From Paralithodes platypus (Eukaryota; Arthropoda; Malacostraca; Decapoda; Lithodidae), in assembly GCA_032716605.1 (NCBI GenBank), contig CM064569.1:9254826-9318825 (forward strand): 64,000 nucleotides of DNA, written 5' to 3'. Position 1 is the stretch's first letter. Each line of letters begins with the position of its first letter. The notes under the pieces were generated by a model that was not told where the DNA came from, searched no databases, and worked only from the letters and a program-made list of their open reading frames with translations. Shown piece after piece: positions 35,301 through 46,440 of the stretch. The translations under genes and the position numbers were made by a program.

Positions 35301-38300
35301 CCTACGACTTATTATCCATTCTCGAATACTGGATATTAATCTAATCATGTTCATATTCCCAACCGCACTATGGTAGCCTACTGTTTAAGTGAGAGGAAAG
35401 AATTTTCATGGGGCACAGATCATATAGACCGGCCTCTCGAAGAAATATCCCTAAACCTACTAATAATATTATTTTTATTAATCTCACCACCACACCCCCA
35501 ATGAAATTAATTAAAGTATATATGATCCACCGGGATTCGAACCCGGGTTATCACACATATTTTTGCCACCTTAACCATTACACCACCAGGACGGTTAAAG
35601 GGTTATGCACACGCCTACGACTTATTATCCATTCTCGAATACTGGATATTAATCTAATCATGTTCATATTCCCAACCGCACTATGGTAGCCTACTGTTTA
35701 AGTGAGAGGAAAGAATATTCATGGGGCACAGATCATATAGACCGGCCTCTCGAAGAAATATCCCTAAACCTACTAATAATATTATTTTTATTAATCTCAC
35801 CACCACACCCCCAATGAAATTAATTAAAGTATATATGATCCACCGGGATTCGAACCCGGGTTATCACACACATATTTTTGCCACCTTAACCATTACACCA
35901 CCAGGACGGTTAAAGGTTTATGCACACGCCTACGACTTATTATCCATTCTCGAATACTGGATATTAATCTAATCTTGTTCATATTCCCAACCGCACTATG
36001 GTAGCCTACTGTTTAAGTGAGAGGAAAGAATATTCATGGGGCACAGATCATATAGACCGGCCTCTCGAAGAAATATCCCTAAACCTACTAATAATATTAT
36101 TTTTATTAATCTCACCACCACACCCCCAATGAAATTAATTAAAGTATATATGATCCACCGGGATTCGAACCCGGGTTATCACACACATATTTTTGCCACC
36201 TTAACCATTACACCACCAGGACGGTTAAATGTTTATGCACACGCCTACGACTTATTATCCATTCTCGAATACTGGATATTAATCTAATCATGTTCATATT
36301 CCCAACCGCACTATGGTAGCCTACTGTTTAAGTGAGAGGAAAGAATATTCATGGGGCACAGATCATATAGACCGGCCTCTCGAAGAAATATCCCTAAACC
36401 TACTAATAATATTATTTTTATTAATCTCACCCCAATGAAATTAATTAAAGTATATATGATCCACCGGGATTCGAACCCGGGTTATCACACACATATTTTT
36501 GCCACCTTAACCATTACACCACCAGGACGGTTAAAGGTTTATGCACACGCCTACGACTTATTATCCATTCTCGAATACTGGATATTAATCCAATCTTGTT
36601 CATATTCCCAACCGCACTATGGTAGCCTACTGTTTAAGTGAGAGGAAAGAATATTCATGGGGCACAGATCATATAGACCGGCCTCTCGAAGAAATATCCC
36701 TAAACCTACTAATAATATTATTTTTATTAATCTCACCACCACACCCCCAATGAAATTAATTAAAGTATATATGATCCACCGGGATTCGAATCCGGGTTAT
36801 CACACACATATTTTTGCCACCTTAACCATTACACCACCAGGACGGTTAAAGGTTTATGCACACGCCTACGACTTATTATCCATTCTCGAATACTGGATAT
36901 TAATCTAATCATGTTCATATTCCCAACCGCACTATGGTAGCCTACTGTTTAAGTGAGAGGAAAGAATATTCATGGGGCACAGATCATATAGACCGGCCTC
37001 TCGAAGAAATATCCCTAAACCTACTAATAATATTATTTTTATTAATCTCACCACCACACCCCCAATGAAATTAATTAAAATATATATGATCCACCGGGAT
37101 TCGAACCCGGGTTATCACACACATATTTTTGCCACCTTTACCATTACACCACCAGGATGGTTAAAGGGTTATGCACACGCCTACGACTTATTATCCATTC
37201 TCGAATACTGGATATTAATCTAATCATGTTCATATTCCCAACCGCACTATGGTAGCCTACTGTTTAAGTGAGAGGAAAGAATATTCATGGGGCACAGATC
37301 ATATAGACCGGCCTCTCGAAGAAATATCCCTAAACCTACTAATAATATTATTTTTATTAATCTCACCACCACACCCCCAATGAAATTAATTAAAGTATAT
37401 ATGATCCACTGGGATTCGAACCCGGGTTATCACACACATATTTTTCCCACCTTAACCATTACACCACCAGGACTGTTAAAGGTTTATGCACACGCCTACG
37501 ACTTATTATCCATTCTCGAATACTGGATATTAATCTAATCATGTTCATATTCCCAACCGCACTATGGTAGCCTACTGTTTAAGTGAGAGGAAAGAATATT
37601 CATGGGGCACAGATCATATAGACCGGCCTCTCGAAGAAATATCCCTAAACCTACTAATAATATTATTTTTATTAATCTCACCACCACACTCCCAATGAAA
37701 TTAATTAAAGTATATATGATCCACCGGGATTCGAACCCGGGTTACCACACACATATTTTTGCCACCTTAACCATTACACCACCATGACGGTTAAAGGTTT
37801 ATGCACACGCCTACGACTTATTATCCATTCTCGAATACTGGATATTAATCTAATCATGTTCATATTCCCAACCGCACTATGGTAGCCTACTGTTTAAGTG
37901 AGAGGAAAGAATATTCATGGGGCACAGATCATATAGACCGGCCTCTCGAAGAAATATCCCTAAACCTACTAATAATATTATTTTTATTAATCTCACCACC
38001 ACACCCCCAATGAAATTAATTAAAGTATATATGATCCACCGGGATTCGAACCCGGGTCATCACACACATATTTTTGCCACCTTAACCATTACACCACCAG
38101 GACGGTTAAAGGGTTATGCACACGCCTACGACTTATTATCCATTCTCGAATACTGGATATTAATCTAATCATGTTCATATTCCCAACCGCACTATGGTAG
38201 CCTACTGTTTAAGTGAGAGGAAAGAATATTCATGGGGCACAGATCATATAGACCGGCCTCTCGAAGAAATATCCCTAAACCTACTAATAATATTATTTTT

Positions 38301-38971
38301 ATTAATCTCAACACCACACCCCCAATGAAATTAATTAAAGTATATATGATCCACCGGGATTCGAACCCGGGTTATCACACACATATTTTTGCCACCTTAA
38401 CCATTACACCACCAGGCCAGATAAAGGTTTATGCACACGCCTACGACTTATTATCCATTCTCGAATACTGGATATTAATCTAATCATGTTCATATTCCCA
38501 ACCGCACTATGGTAGCCTACTGTTTAAGTGAGAGGAAAGAATATTCATGGGGCACAGATCATATAGACCGGCCTCTCGAAGAAATATCCCTAAACCTACT
38601 AATAATATTATTTTTATTAATCTCACCACCACACCCCCAATGAAATTAATTAAAGTATATATGATCCACCGGGATTCGAACCCGGGTTATCACACATATT
38701 TTTGCCACCTTAACCATTACACCACCAGGACAGTGAAAGGTTTATGCACACGCCTACGACTTATTATCCATTCTCGAATACTGGATATTAATCTAATCAT
38801 GTTCATATTCCCAACCGCACTATGGTAGCCTACTGTTTAAGTGAGAGGAAAGAATATTCATGGGGCACAGATCATATAGACCGGCCTCTCGAAGAAATAT
38901 CCCTAAACCTACTAATATTATTTTTATTAATCTCACCACCACACCCCCAATGAAATTAATTAAAGTATATA

Positions 38972-39043
38972 TGATCCACCGGGATTCGAACCCGGGTTAT
39001 CACACACATATTTTTGCCACCTTAACCATTACACCACCAGGAC
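38972..39043 (-). tRNA. tRNA-like element, rightmost copy
   Basis: Same 72-nt layout with intact A and B boxes. The 5' end reads GTCCTGG instead of GTCCGGG, the variant fixed in the right part of the array (from about 29912). A few copies have damaged boxes, for example an extra A in the B box near 30179 and a lost G near 31434. Confidence 0.6.
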
Positions 39044-39115
39044 GGTTAAAGGTTAATGCACACGCCTACGACTTATTATCCATTCTCGAATACTGGATAT
39101 TAATCTAATCATGTT

Positions 39116-40984
39116 AGACTAATGGGACGGTAATTGGATGCTATCGATGTATCACCTTTTTTGAAGATCGGAACTACATTTGCAAGCTTCCAAGCTTCTG
39201 GAACTAAACCTGTTTCTAAAGACTTGTTAAATAAAAATGCTAATGGGCTACTTAACTCATCTCTGCATTCTTTTAATACTCTAGCATATACCTCGTCAGG
39301 ACCAGGCGATTTTTGAGGTTTCAGTCTGTCAATTTCCTTATGCACATAATTTCTACTTATACTAACTGTACTTAACATATTTTCTATACTATCACTATAT
39401 ACCATATTGACTTCTGGCTTCTGTGCCAAATTTTCATTAGTGAAAACGGAAAGAAACTGGCTATTTATTGTACTGCACATTTCTAAATCATTTTCTGTTA
39501 TTTCTCCTATTGAAGTTTTTAGGGGGCCTATTACATCTCTAACTTTTAGATTATAGTTGGTAAGAAGCTTTAGGGTTATTTTTTGAGTTACTGGCTATCC
39601 TTATTTCATAATTTATTTTTGCTTTCCTGATTTCCTTTTTAACCTGTCTTGATAGATTCTGATAGTATATATGTAGATGATTTTCGCCTATCTTTATTTT
39701 TCTATATATTCCTTTCTGTTTTCCTATAAGATCTATTAGCTTATTAGTCATCCATTTTGGTTGGTTCTGCGGCTATCTAAATTTTCTTTTAGGGATATAT
39801 TTATTTTGAGCATTGTGGAGTGAAGCAATAAACTGGTTATATGTAGGTGGCAAGTTTAACTCTGGCATATCCTGACTTAATTGCTTAACAATAGGGTCCA
39901 CCCTTAAGTCTCTTCTTAGCCCACCATAATCGGCTTTTCTGAAATCTGGGATAAGTGTCGTATTCTCTTTAGCATTCCCTGTCCATTGTATATTAAAATA
40001 AATAGATTTATGATCGCTATTTCCTAGGTGGTCACCAATCTCTACATCATTTATCATATGTTCATTGTTACTGAAAACTAAATCAAGAATATTAATACCT
40101 CTAGTTGGCGTATCTATGAATTGAAATAAAAAACTATCTTGTACAACCTCAATAAACTCTACTGAATCGGAGTCGCCTATTTGGTGCTGCCAATCAATGT
40201 TCGGAAAATTTAAATCCCCCATAATGCACACATTGCTAAACCTTGATGCTATTTTAATTTCCTCCCATAACGATGTTCCACCATTTCTACTCATATTAGG
40301 CGGTCTATATATAACTCCAATAACTATGGTCTCACTACCTTCGTTAACCTCTACCCAAACACTTTCATTATCATTATTTAGTCGAATACCTGATTTAATA
40401 CAGCTTTTTGATGTACTCCTGACAAACACTGATATACCCCCGCCCCTCCTACTTGTTCCGTCATATTTAAACAAACTATATCCTGGAATATCAAATTCTG
40501 CTAAAAAATACCTAGATTCTGTATTAATCCACGTTTCAGTTAGCGCTATTATGTCTATATTTTCTGTGCTAACGAGTGCTCTAAGTTCGTTCATTTTGTT
40601 ACATAAACTCCTACAATTTGTATAATATACCCTCAACCTATTACTTTTATTTGCAACTAATTTTCTATTGTTTTTAGCTAACTTATTATTTCCTGTTGAA
40701 CTACTAGCTCTAGACGGAAATTCTGCTCTATCAGTAATCTCATCTTTACTATCAGTTACATGTGTAGTGTTATCGATAATACTATTACACATCACTATAT
40801 TCGCACTATCTTGACTGATTATTTCTATTTTACTCACTGGTTTGTCACATGACGTACCTGCTCCATATGGAGACAGTATTTTACTTACACACCCAGGTTT
40901 TTTTAACGAAACCCCGCAACAATCTTGTCCAGTGAGCTGGCCAAGGATGTACTCCATCCTGGGCATACAGTTCATCCTTACCAT
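39116..40984 (-). pseudogene. CR1 ORF2 (APE plus partial RT)
   Basis: APE endonuclease is open over 39773-40984: YYTNCRSLCNKMNELRAL, TETWINTES, IMGDLNFPNIDW (GDFN in sister copies, so Phe to Leu) and NSDHKSIYFN. APE nicks target DNA to prime reverse transcription. The frame is then broken near 39773 (stop in the linker) and near 39545 (indels). RT runs only through SPGPDEVYARVLKE and ASNYRPISLT before the satellite junction. In this copy the frame is open upstream of the usual start, across the end of ORF1, after a 22-bp deletion near 40953. Confidence 0.8.
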
Positions 40985-41763
40985 AGAAGTGGGTCCAGTT
41001 ATCTAGGAATGGTATTGACTTTGCCTTGCAATACTTCTCCAGCCGGCTATTTACACCAATAGCCCTGGAGGACCATTCCTTCCGTACCCCTCTTCTTGGC
41101 AGGATACTGTGTACCACAGGAAATCCACCCTTCTCCTTGATCCTCTCCAGCATTTCCTGGTACTTGGTCAGCAACTCCTCAGTCCTGCATCTCCATATGT
41201 CATTGGATCCCGCGTTGATGAAGATGATGGGGTCCTCCCCACCCACTTCTAGGACACCATCCATCTTCTCTGCCACCCTCCCGACTCCGGCTCCAGGTAG
41301 GCAGACAACTTTACTAACATGAGTGTTAGTAGCCCCGTCAAGGTACCTAACCATTGAATCACCGACAATGAACTTAGCTTTTTTTCCGTTGTCGGCGTGT
41401 AGCAGGAGTTGTAGCAGCAACAGCAGCAGACTTCCCCCCCTCCCCTCTCACTGCCTCGATGATCGCCACTTCCTCGCCATCACTCTCATCAGCCAAGGTG
41501 CTGAAGTTGTTGTGGGTCTTGAGTGGCTGCCTTTTCAGCTTGCAGGCCGTTGCACTGGTTGACACCACTTTCCAAGGGGCTTCACGATCCCTGGGAACAC
41601 TTCCGGTAGCCTCACACTTCTTCTCCGCCATAGCTAGTCTCAAGGCCAAATTTTTATCTTTGAGACACTGAATCTCCTGCTCCACACTCTCCAGTCTTTC
41701 TTGCAAAGCAAGACAAAGCTGGAGAGTATGGGAGGAGACAGCAGACTCATCAACAACAGCCAT
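40881..41763 (-). pseudogene. CR1 ORF1 (coiled coil plus esterase), frameshifted
   Basis: The N-terminal half (41374-41763) has the coiled-coil region (LQERLESVEQEIQCLKDKN). The C-terminal half (40881-41420) has the SGNH-type hydrolase with VGDSMVRYLD and NAGSNDIW. An extra T in a T7 run near 41380 separates them, and a 22-bp deletion near 40953 removes the normal C-terminus after DGVH. The neighbouring ORF2 lies downstream on the same strand. Confidence 0.8.
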
Positions 41764-41867
41764 CACTAAGAAAGTTCACTAGGACCTCACTAAGGGTAAA
41801 CAGGTTCACTAGCGGTCACTGGGGACGTCCGCACTGGTCAGGGGTCAGAGGGCAACTGATATGATAA

Positions 41868-42010
41868 CATTAGGATCATAGGATCACCAAAATCTACATA
41901 AGGCCGTCTGGCTCACGCGAGGCAGATTCCTTTCACTTGCCGTTCATAATGTTATCTAGTTTACGTATGAAAATATCTACAGTTCCTGATCTAATTAAGG
42001 TAAATTTGAT
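41868..42010 (-). pseudogene. 3' end of a different CR1-like LINE
   Basis: Minus strand reads LIRSGTVDIFIRKLDNIMNG then stop, equivalent to the SFKIKLDKHMDE end of the main family. It is followed by a 3' UTR and a tail of two octamer-like units (GATCCTAT GATCCTAAT on the minus strand, 41872-41890). Separate subfamily, only the 3' end kept. Confidence 0.55.
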
Positions 42011-42099
42011 CCCTTAGCACCTTTATGGAAAATAATGTGAAACTACTATATATCGGCGTCATATTACTGCGCAACTCTTGTTAATTATGGGGGAAGTAG

Positions 42100-42390
42100 T
42101 CGCTTTTTCTGAGCCCCCTTCTCCCTCACGTTTATCATAATAGTTTTGAGATTTTAAGACGTTCGTTCCATTAGTTTGGCGATTTTGAGACCTTTCGCCT
42201 CATTTCTTTGTCAATATTAAAATCTTTCATGCCATTTAGGTGTTGACTTTTCCTGGCGAGCGATAGCCAGCCTTAATTCTAGAAGAAACCAGACCGGGAC
42301 ATTTTTCTGTCGATAAATGTACAAATTTATTTTGGAAGGTGGTATTTTTTTAAAGCTTGATAGAGGTTTATAAAGGAAAATAAAGAAACA
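42100..42390 (+). repeat. dispersed ~270-bp repeat, copy 5
   Basis: TTTTAAGACGTTCGTTCCAT, CCTGGCGAGCGATAG, a GACATTTTTCTGTCGATAAA variant and a GATAGAGGTTTATAAAGGAAA end. It lies 35 kb from the other copies. Confidence 0.8.
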
Positions 42391-42439
42391 AAATTAATGA
42401 ATAAAGATATATATAGACCAAGAAACAAGCACTACCCCC

Positions 42440-42916
42440 TTAACCCTTTCAGCACCACCACGTCTTTTTACCTTTGAATATGGCTAAAGTTAGACGATGA
42501 TATGCAGTTTAAGAAGGACTTAAGTTATTCAGAGCGTTTATTGATACATCACTTACCCTTTTGAGTCCTAGAGTTGGATTATAAGCTAAAGAAAATTCCC
42601 TAGTGGTAGCCCGAAAAAGATAAAAACTACCCGTGAAATGCCCTAGCTTCGGACGGGGGCTATACTTCGGACACTTCTGGATAACAGTATGTAAGCTACA
42701 GTTATGGAAAAATGACTTTGCATTATGGAAGAACACCGCAGACATACTTGTTTGTCCATAACATCATGTATTTATCCCATAACTGTGGTTCATTGTATAT
42801 ATTTTCTAGAGTGTCCAAAGTTATCTCCCCGTCCGAAGTTATCTCCCCGTCCGAAGTTACCTTCCCATCCGAAGTTACGTCATGTTACCGGTACGTCATG
42901 GTGCTGAAGAGGTTAA
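42440..42916. mobile_element. piggyBac-type MITE with TTAA target duplication
   Basis: TTAA at both ends (42440-42443 and 42913-42916). Termini CCCTTTCAGCACCACCACGT and the reverse complement of CATGGTGCTGAAGAGG are inverted with mismatches. Inner sequence is also inverted (for example GACACTTCTGG against TAGAGTGTC), so most of the 477 bp could fold back. No transposase. Confidence 0.75.
42820..42886. repeat. 17-18-bp tandem repeat inside the MITE
   Basis: About four units of GTCCGAAGTTATCTCCCC with substitutions; related sequence CTTCGGACGGGG occurs inverted near 42648. Confidence 0.8.
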
Positions 42917-42984
42917 CACCATATTTAACTGTAAAATATGTGCATCTCATAGTATCTCCTCTACATCTCTGTTGTTCTAATATA

Positions 42985-43040
42985 ATACATTTCATTGGAG
43001 GTGTTTGGTGGTGTGGTGAAATTAATAAAAAATAGATAAT
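42985..43040 (-). repeat. satellite-body-like fragment outside the array
   Basis: The reverse complement reads TTTTTATTAATTTCACCACA, later CTCCAATGAAATG. It parallels TTTTTATTAATCTCACCACC, later CCCCAATGAAATT of the satellite unit. The tRNA-like part is absent. It is the only relative of the satellite I see outside 23177-39115. Confidence 0.45.
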
Positions 43041-43045
43041 TATGT

Positions 43046-43160
43046 AAGCCAAGGATATCCAACCACTCCTCATATATTACATTTCTAATATTGTGGATAA
43101 TTTTCGCCATACCTCGTCTGATTGCCCCCAAAGAGTCAAAACCATATAGTACAATAGGGA
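43046..43160 (-). pseudogene. diverged CR1 ORF2 C-terminal fragment
   Basis: Minus strand reads SLGAIRRGMAKIIHNIRN, then YEEWLDILGL, matching SLERVQRRMTKMIHNIRN of the main CR1 family with several changes. An old relic. Confidence 0.7.
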
Positions 43161-43365
43161 CACTACAACTTAACAACGTAGCCTAAAGCCGGTATCACAC
43201 GAGCGCTTTTTCCCTCAACATTTATGCTCAACACTGGTCTGGCAGCTTATGAGGTCAACATTTACAATATTTCAGTTACGTAAATTCATCTATCACCAGT
43301 CTAGTTTCCGATACCAGTGCACAATATTCCAGTAATGTTGCCAGAAGAATGTTGATCATAGAATG
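43161..43365. other. unassigned, with possible transposon end
   Basis: GCCGGTATCACACGAGCGCT at 43191 resembles the start of some DNA-transposon terminal repeats; no partner is visible. The rest is featureless up to the poly(T) of the next element. Confidence 0.25.
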
Positions 43366-43434
43366 TTTTTTTTTTTTTTTGAGACAATGAACGGAGGAAG
43401 GAAAAACACAGATAAAACAAAAAGGTCCATGTGC

Positions 43435-44697
43435 CTAAAGGCATCCTCCATTCATAAAATGTTTGTAACAACTGGATTTAAACTTTTGTAGATTGTAAGT
43501 TTGTGGAAAGCAATTCGAGGGAAGTGAATTCCAAAGAGTAGTAGTTCTAGGGATAAATGAATTTTGATAAGCAGAAGTTCTGCATTGTGGAGGAGAAATA
43601 GTAAATTCATGGGCGCTCTCGGCTGCCCTAGTTCTACGGGGAAAGATGTGGAGAGGCGGCACAATTGAAGCAAGTTCCTCGGAACAATTGCTGTGAAAAT
43701 ATCTGTAGAATAATGCAAGGGATGCAACGTTTCTTCGTATGGATAATGTAGGAAGGTCCTGTGTGATTGCAGGATTATTGAGTAATCTAATAGCTTTATT
43801 TGGAATTTTGTCCAACTGCCTCAATGCAACCACTTCACTTCCACTCCACAGAGGTGAACAGTAATCCATCTGAGAACGCACATGACTTCTATATATTACG
43901 GCCAACTGCTCGTCAGTGAAGAATTCTCGAACTCTGTACAGGAGTCCCAGTTTTTTTAGAGGCATTCTTAGCAATGCTTCTAACATAATGTGTCCAGCTC
44001 AAGTTAGTAGTTAATGTTACACCGAGAATGTCAATACTAGGGGAAGTGGGAATATTTACATCATTAAAAATATATGGGAGTCAGTGAGATTCTGTCGGTT
44101 AGAAAATTGAATGTACTTGGTTTTCTGTGCATTAAAGGAAACTAGATTTGTTTGTCCCCATTCATTAATTCTAGAAAGGTCCTGGTTCAGAGAAATTGCA
44201 GTGTTTATTTTTGAATTTATAAGATCGGGTTGGGTGAAAAAATTGGTAAATGTGAAGGAACTGGGAGTGTTGAGTTATCTGCGTAGGAATGTATTGGATT
44301 ATGAGTGGTAGATATGAGATCATTGATATGAATGAGGAACAGAGTTGGGGCCAAAATTGATCCCTGGGGAACACCAGCATTTATTGAGTGAAATTGAGAA
44401 TAAAGGCCATCTACCATTACACGTATTTTCTGTTATGAAGATAAGAAAAAATTAGTGGAACTAATGATGCAAGGCCGTAGTGTGACATCTTCGACAATAA
44501 GGATTGATGCCAGACTCTATCAAATGCCTTTGATATATCCAGTGCTATTGTATGTGTTTCACCATGTTGGTCTGTAGCTTGGTTGATTTGATGCATAAGA
44601 AGGCAAAGAATATCTGCAGTTGATCGACATCGTCTAAAACCATATTGCCTATCACTGATTAATTTATTATTCTCAAGATGCTTAATTATGTGATTAT
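43435..44697 (-). pseudogene. jockey-like LINE RT, C-terminal two thirds
   Basis: Fragments in different frames: LISDRQYGFRRCRSTADIL and LDISKAFDRVWHQSLL (44480-44690), GVPQGSILAPTLFLIHIND with the catalytic box mutated to YADN (44217-44417), and a long C-terminal frame at 43435-43986 (YRSHVRSQMDYCSPLWSG, RRNVASLALFYRYFH). The second catalytic Asp is lost and frames shift near 44697 and near 44220-44400, so RT is inactive. Confidence 0.8.
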
Positions 44698-46428
44698 TTA
44701 ATATATTTCAAAGACTTTCCCAAGAGTGGAAGTTATAGCTATTGGTCTGTAGTTTGATGGATCTGAAGAGGCACCTTTTTTAGGAACTGGATGGATGTTT
44801 GCTTCTTTCCAGGGTACTGGGAAGCATGAGCTACGAGTACACAGACGGAAAAAATTTGCCAATACAGGAGCGAGCACCAAGGAGCAATTCTTAAGTACTA
44901 TTGGAGGAATTTCATCTGGACCAGGAGCCTTATCTACTGAGAGATTCTGCAAAATAGTTTTGACATGTCTGGTTTGGATCTTAAGTGAGGGAATTTCAGG
45001 CGAATTAAAATTAAGTACAGGGACATCTTGATTTATTTCATCTAAGGTTGAGTTGGTGGAGAAAATATCCGCAATAAGGTTAGCTTTACCTCGTGGGTCA
45101 CTTACAAGATTGCCAGTCGGAAATGTTAATGGTGGAATGGATGAAGCAGTAGTGAAGTTGGATTTGAATGAGTTAAGAGTAGACCAAAATATTTTGTTAT
45201 CATTTGGATTATTTAGAAGTTTATTTGCCTGCTTGTGGAGAAAGTTTGATATAGTTAGGTTTAATACAGTTTTGGCATGATTTCTGATGTTTCTAAAGTA
45301 ATTAAAGGCTGCATGTGTTTTTGATCTTGTATATGCATTGTAGGCTATTGCTTTTTGTTCAGTTACTCTAGCACAATTATGGTCAAACCATTTAGGTGAA
45401 TTAGATCTTTTACTGTACTTTTGATGAGGAATAAAAGTTTCCATTCCAATTTTTACAAAATCTTGTATGTGGCTCAAGGTGGAGTGTGCATCATTAGAAA
45501 AGAAAGAGGTCCAGGGAATATCAATAAAGCAACCTTGAAGACCCTCCCAGTCTGCCCTATCGTAATGCCATTTAGTCACCAAAACTGGTTCAGAGTGGGA
45601 AGGTGTGGTAGGTGATAGACAGGTGGCCTGTATCAAACAGTGATCAGAAGATCCAAGCGGGGCCCTCACTGTAACATCATAATTTTCTGAATTGGTTGTT
45701 AAAAATAAGTCTAGTAGGTGGGAATTATGATTAGGATTATCTGGTACACGGGTGGGTTGGTTGACTAGTTGAGTGAGATTAAATGAGTCTGCAAATAGCT
45801 CACATTCAAGACCAGCATCATCAGTCCTGGCTGAATGAGTGAGCCATTCAACATTATGGACATTAAAATCACCCAACACAGTGATTTCAGAAGAAGTATT
45901 TAAGTTGAGGACACTGAGTTGTGAGGACAGAGAATCAAAAAGACTTTGCTCTGGAGGAGTATTTGGGGAACGGTAGATGTAACATATGTATTTACATTTA
46001 CCAGCAGAAATTAATTTGTATAAAGAATAATCAAAATAGGGACAATTGAAACTAGTAACCTCCTCCAGAGCAATTTCAGATTTTGCGAAGCAACATACAC
46101 CTCCTTTAGGTCTGAAATTTTGGAGTAGTTGATAACCTGGAAAATTAAATCTAGACGTGTCAGATGTGGATGTTACTTGAGTCTCTGTCAAAAAAAGGAG
46201 AGTAGGAGATTCTGCTTGAAGAAATTGGTGTACAGAATTGATGTTAGAGTGAAGTCCCCTTATATTGCTAAAGAAAAAGCTGCACCGACGAGCAGCTTTG
46301 GGACGTTGCAATGCTCTTGACACAGTCGCATGATGACGACCGGGAAGGCCCTGTGTCGATGACCCAACCCTGCCGGGGGTGGATATCCGAGGGACCACCA
46401 GGTTTGCTCTTAACAATTGTACTACCAT
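44698..46428 (-). pseudogene. jockey-like LINE APE plus RT N-terminus
   Basis: 576 open codons. APE is at residues about 48-270: FFSNIRGLHSNINSV, FLTETQVTS, CYIYRSPNTPPEQ, TVLGDFNVHNVEW and GSSDHCLIQA, all catalytic blocks present. Linker is at about 280-450 with PKWFDHNCARVTEQK. RT start is at about 490-576 (DKAPGPDEIPPIVLKNCS, SNYRPIAITSTLGKVFE). It ends by frameshift inside RT. APE itself looks intact, so this part decayed slowly or recently. The first 45 residues may be leader rather than protein. Confidence 0.8.
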
Positions 46429-46440
46429 GATTTATTAGGT

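Larger units (their letters stand above)
23177..39115. repeat. 315-bp satellite array, about 50.6 units
   Basis: Head-to-tail array with a very regular 315-bp period; the landmark CATGGGGCACAGATCAT (variants included) occurs 50 times between 23437 and 38860. Each unit contains, on the minus strand, a 72-nt tRNA-like element with Pol III A and B boxes, followed by about 240 bp of AT-rich body. The left units (23177 to about 27100) are almost identical. The right units share CATATAGACC, TTTTTATTAATC and CCAGGACGG and carry more private changes and indels (for example a 9-bp deletion near 36431 and insertions near 34842 and 34888). The 83-codon frame present in most units is antisense to the tRNA-like element and is not a gene. 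Confidence 0.95.
39116..41850 (-). mobile_element. CR1 LINE, 5' complete, 3' half missing at satellite junction
   Basis: Closely matches the 48930-53163 copy from the 5' UTR (41764-41850) through ORF1, APE and the first third of RT. It stops at AGACTAATGGGACGG (39116), where the satellite begins. Because LINEs insert 3' end first, loss of the 3' half must come from a later rearrangement. The 5' end coincides with that of the other full-length copy (both end at GGGGTCAGAG), supporting it as the true element start. Confidence 0.85.
43366..46440 (-). mobile_element. jockey-like LINE with poly(A) tail
   Basis: About 3.1 kb. On the plus strand a T15 run (43366-43380) is the poly(A) tail, followed by a 3' UTR of about 55 bp, RT, then APE toward 46428. 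The 5' boundary is uncertain. Unlike the CR1 family it ends in poly(A), so it is a separate lineage. Confidence 0.8.

Noticed and set aside
23437..39108. 83-codon plus-strand frame repeated in most satellite units, looking like a multigene family
   Set aside because: It is antisense to the tRNA-like element (its RDSNPG piece is the complement of the B box), varies without codon bias, and breaks with indels; a by-product of the 315-bp period being divisible by 3.
23177..39115. Cluster of functional tRNA genes
   Set aside because: A box, B box and T arm are good, but no stable anticodon stem and only a partial acceptor stem form; treated as tRNA-like elements.
23177..39115. CRISPR-like array
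   Set aside because: The whole 315-bp unit repeats with no variable spacers, and the context is eukaryotic.
43191..43215. GCCGGTATCACACGAGCG as a DNA-transposon terminus
   Set aside because: No inverted partner or target duplication visible within the window.
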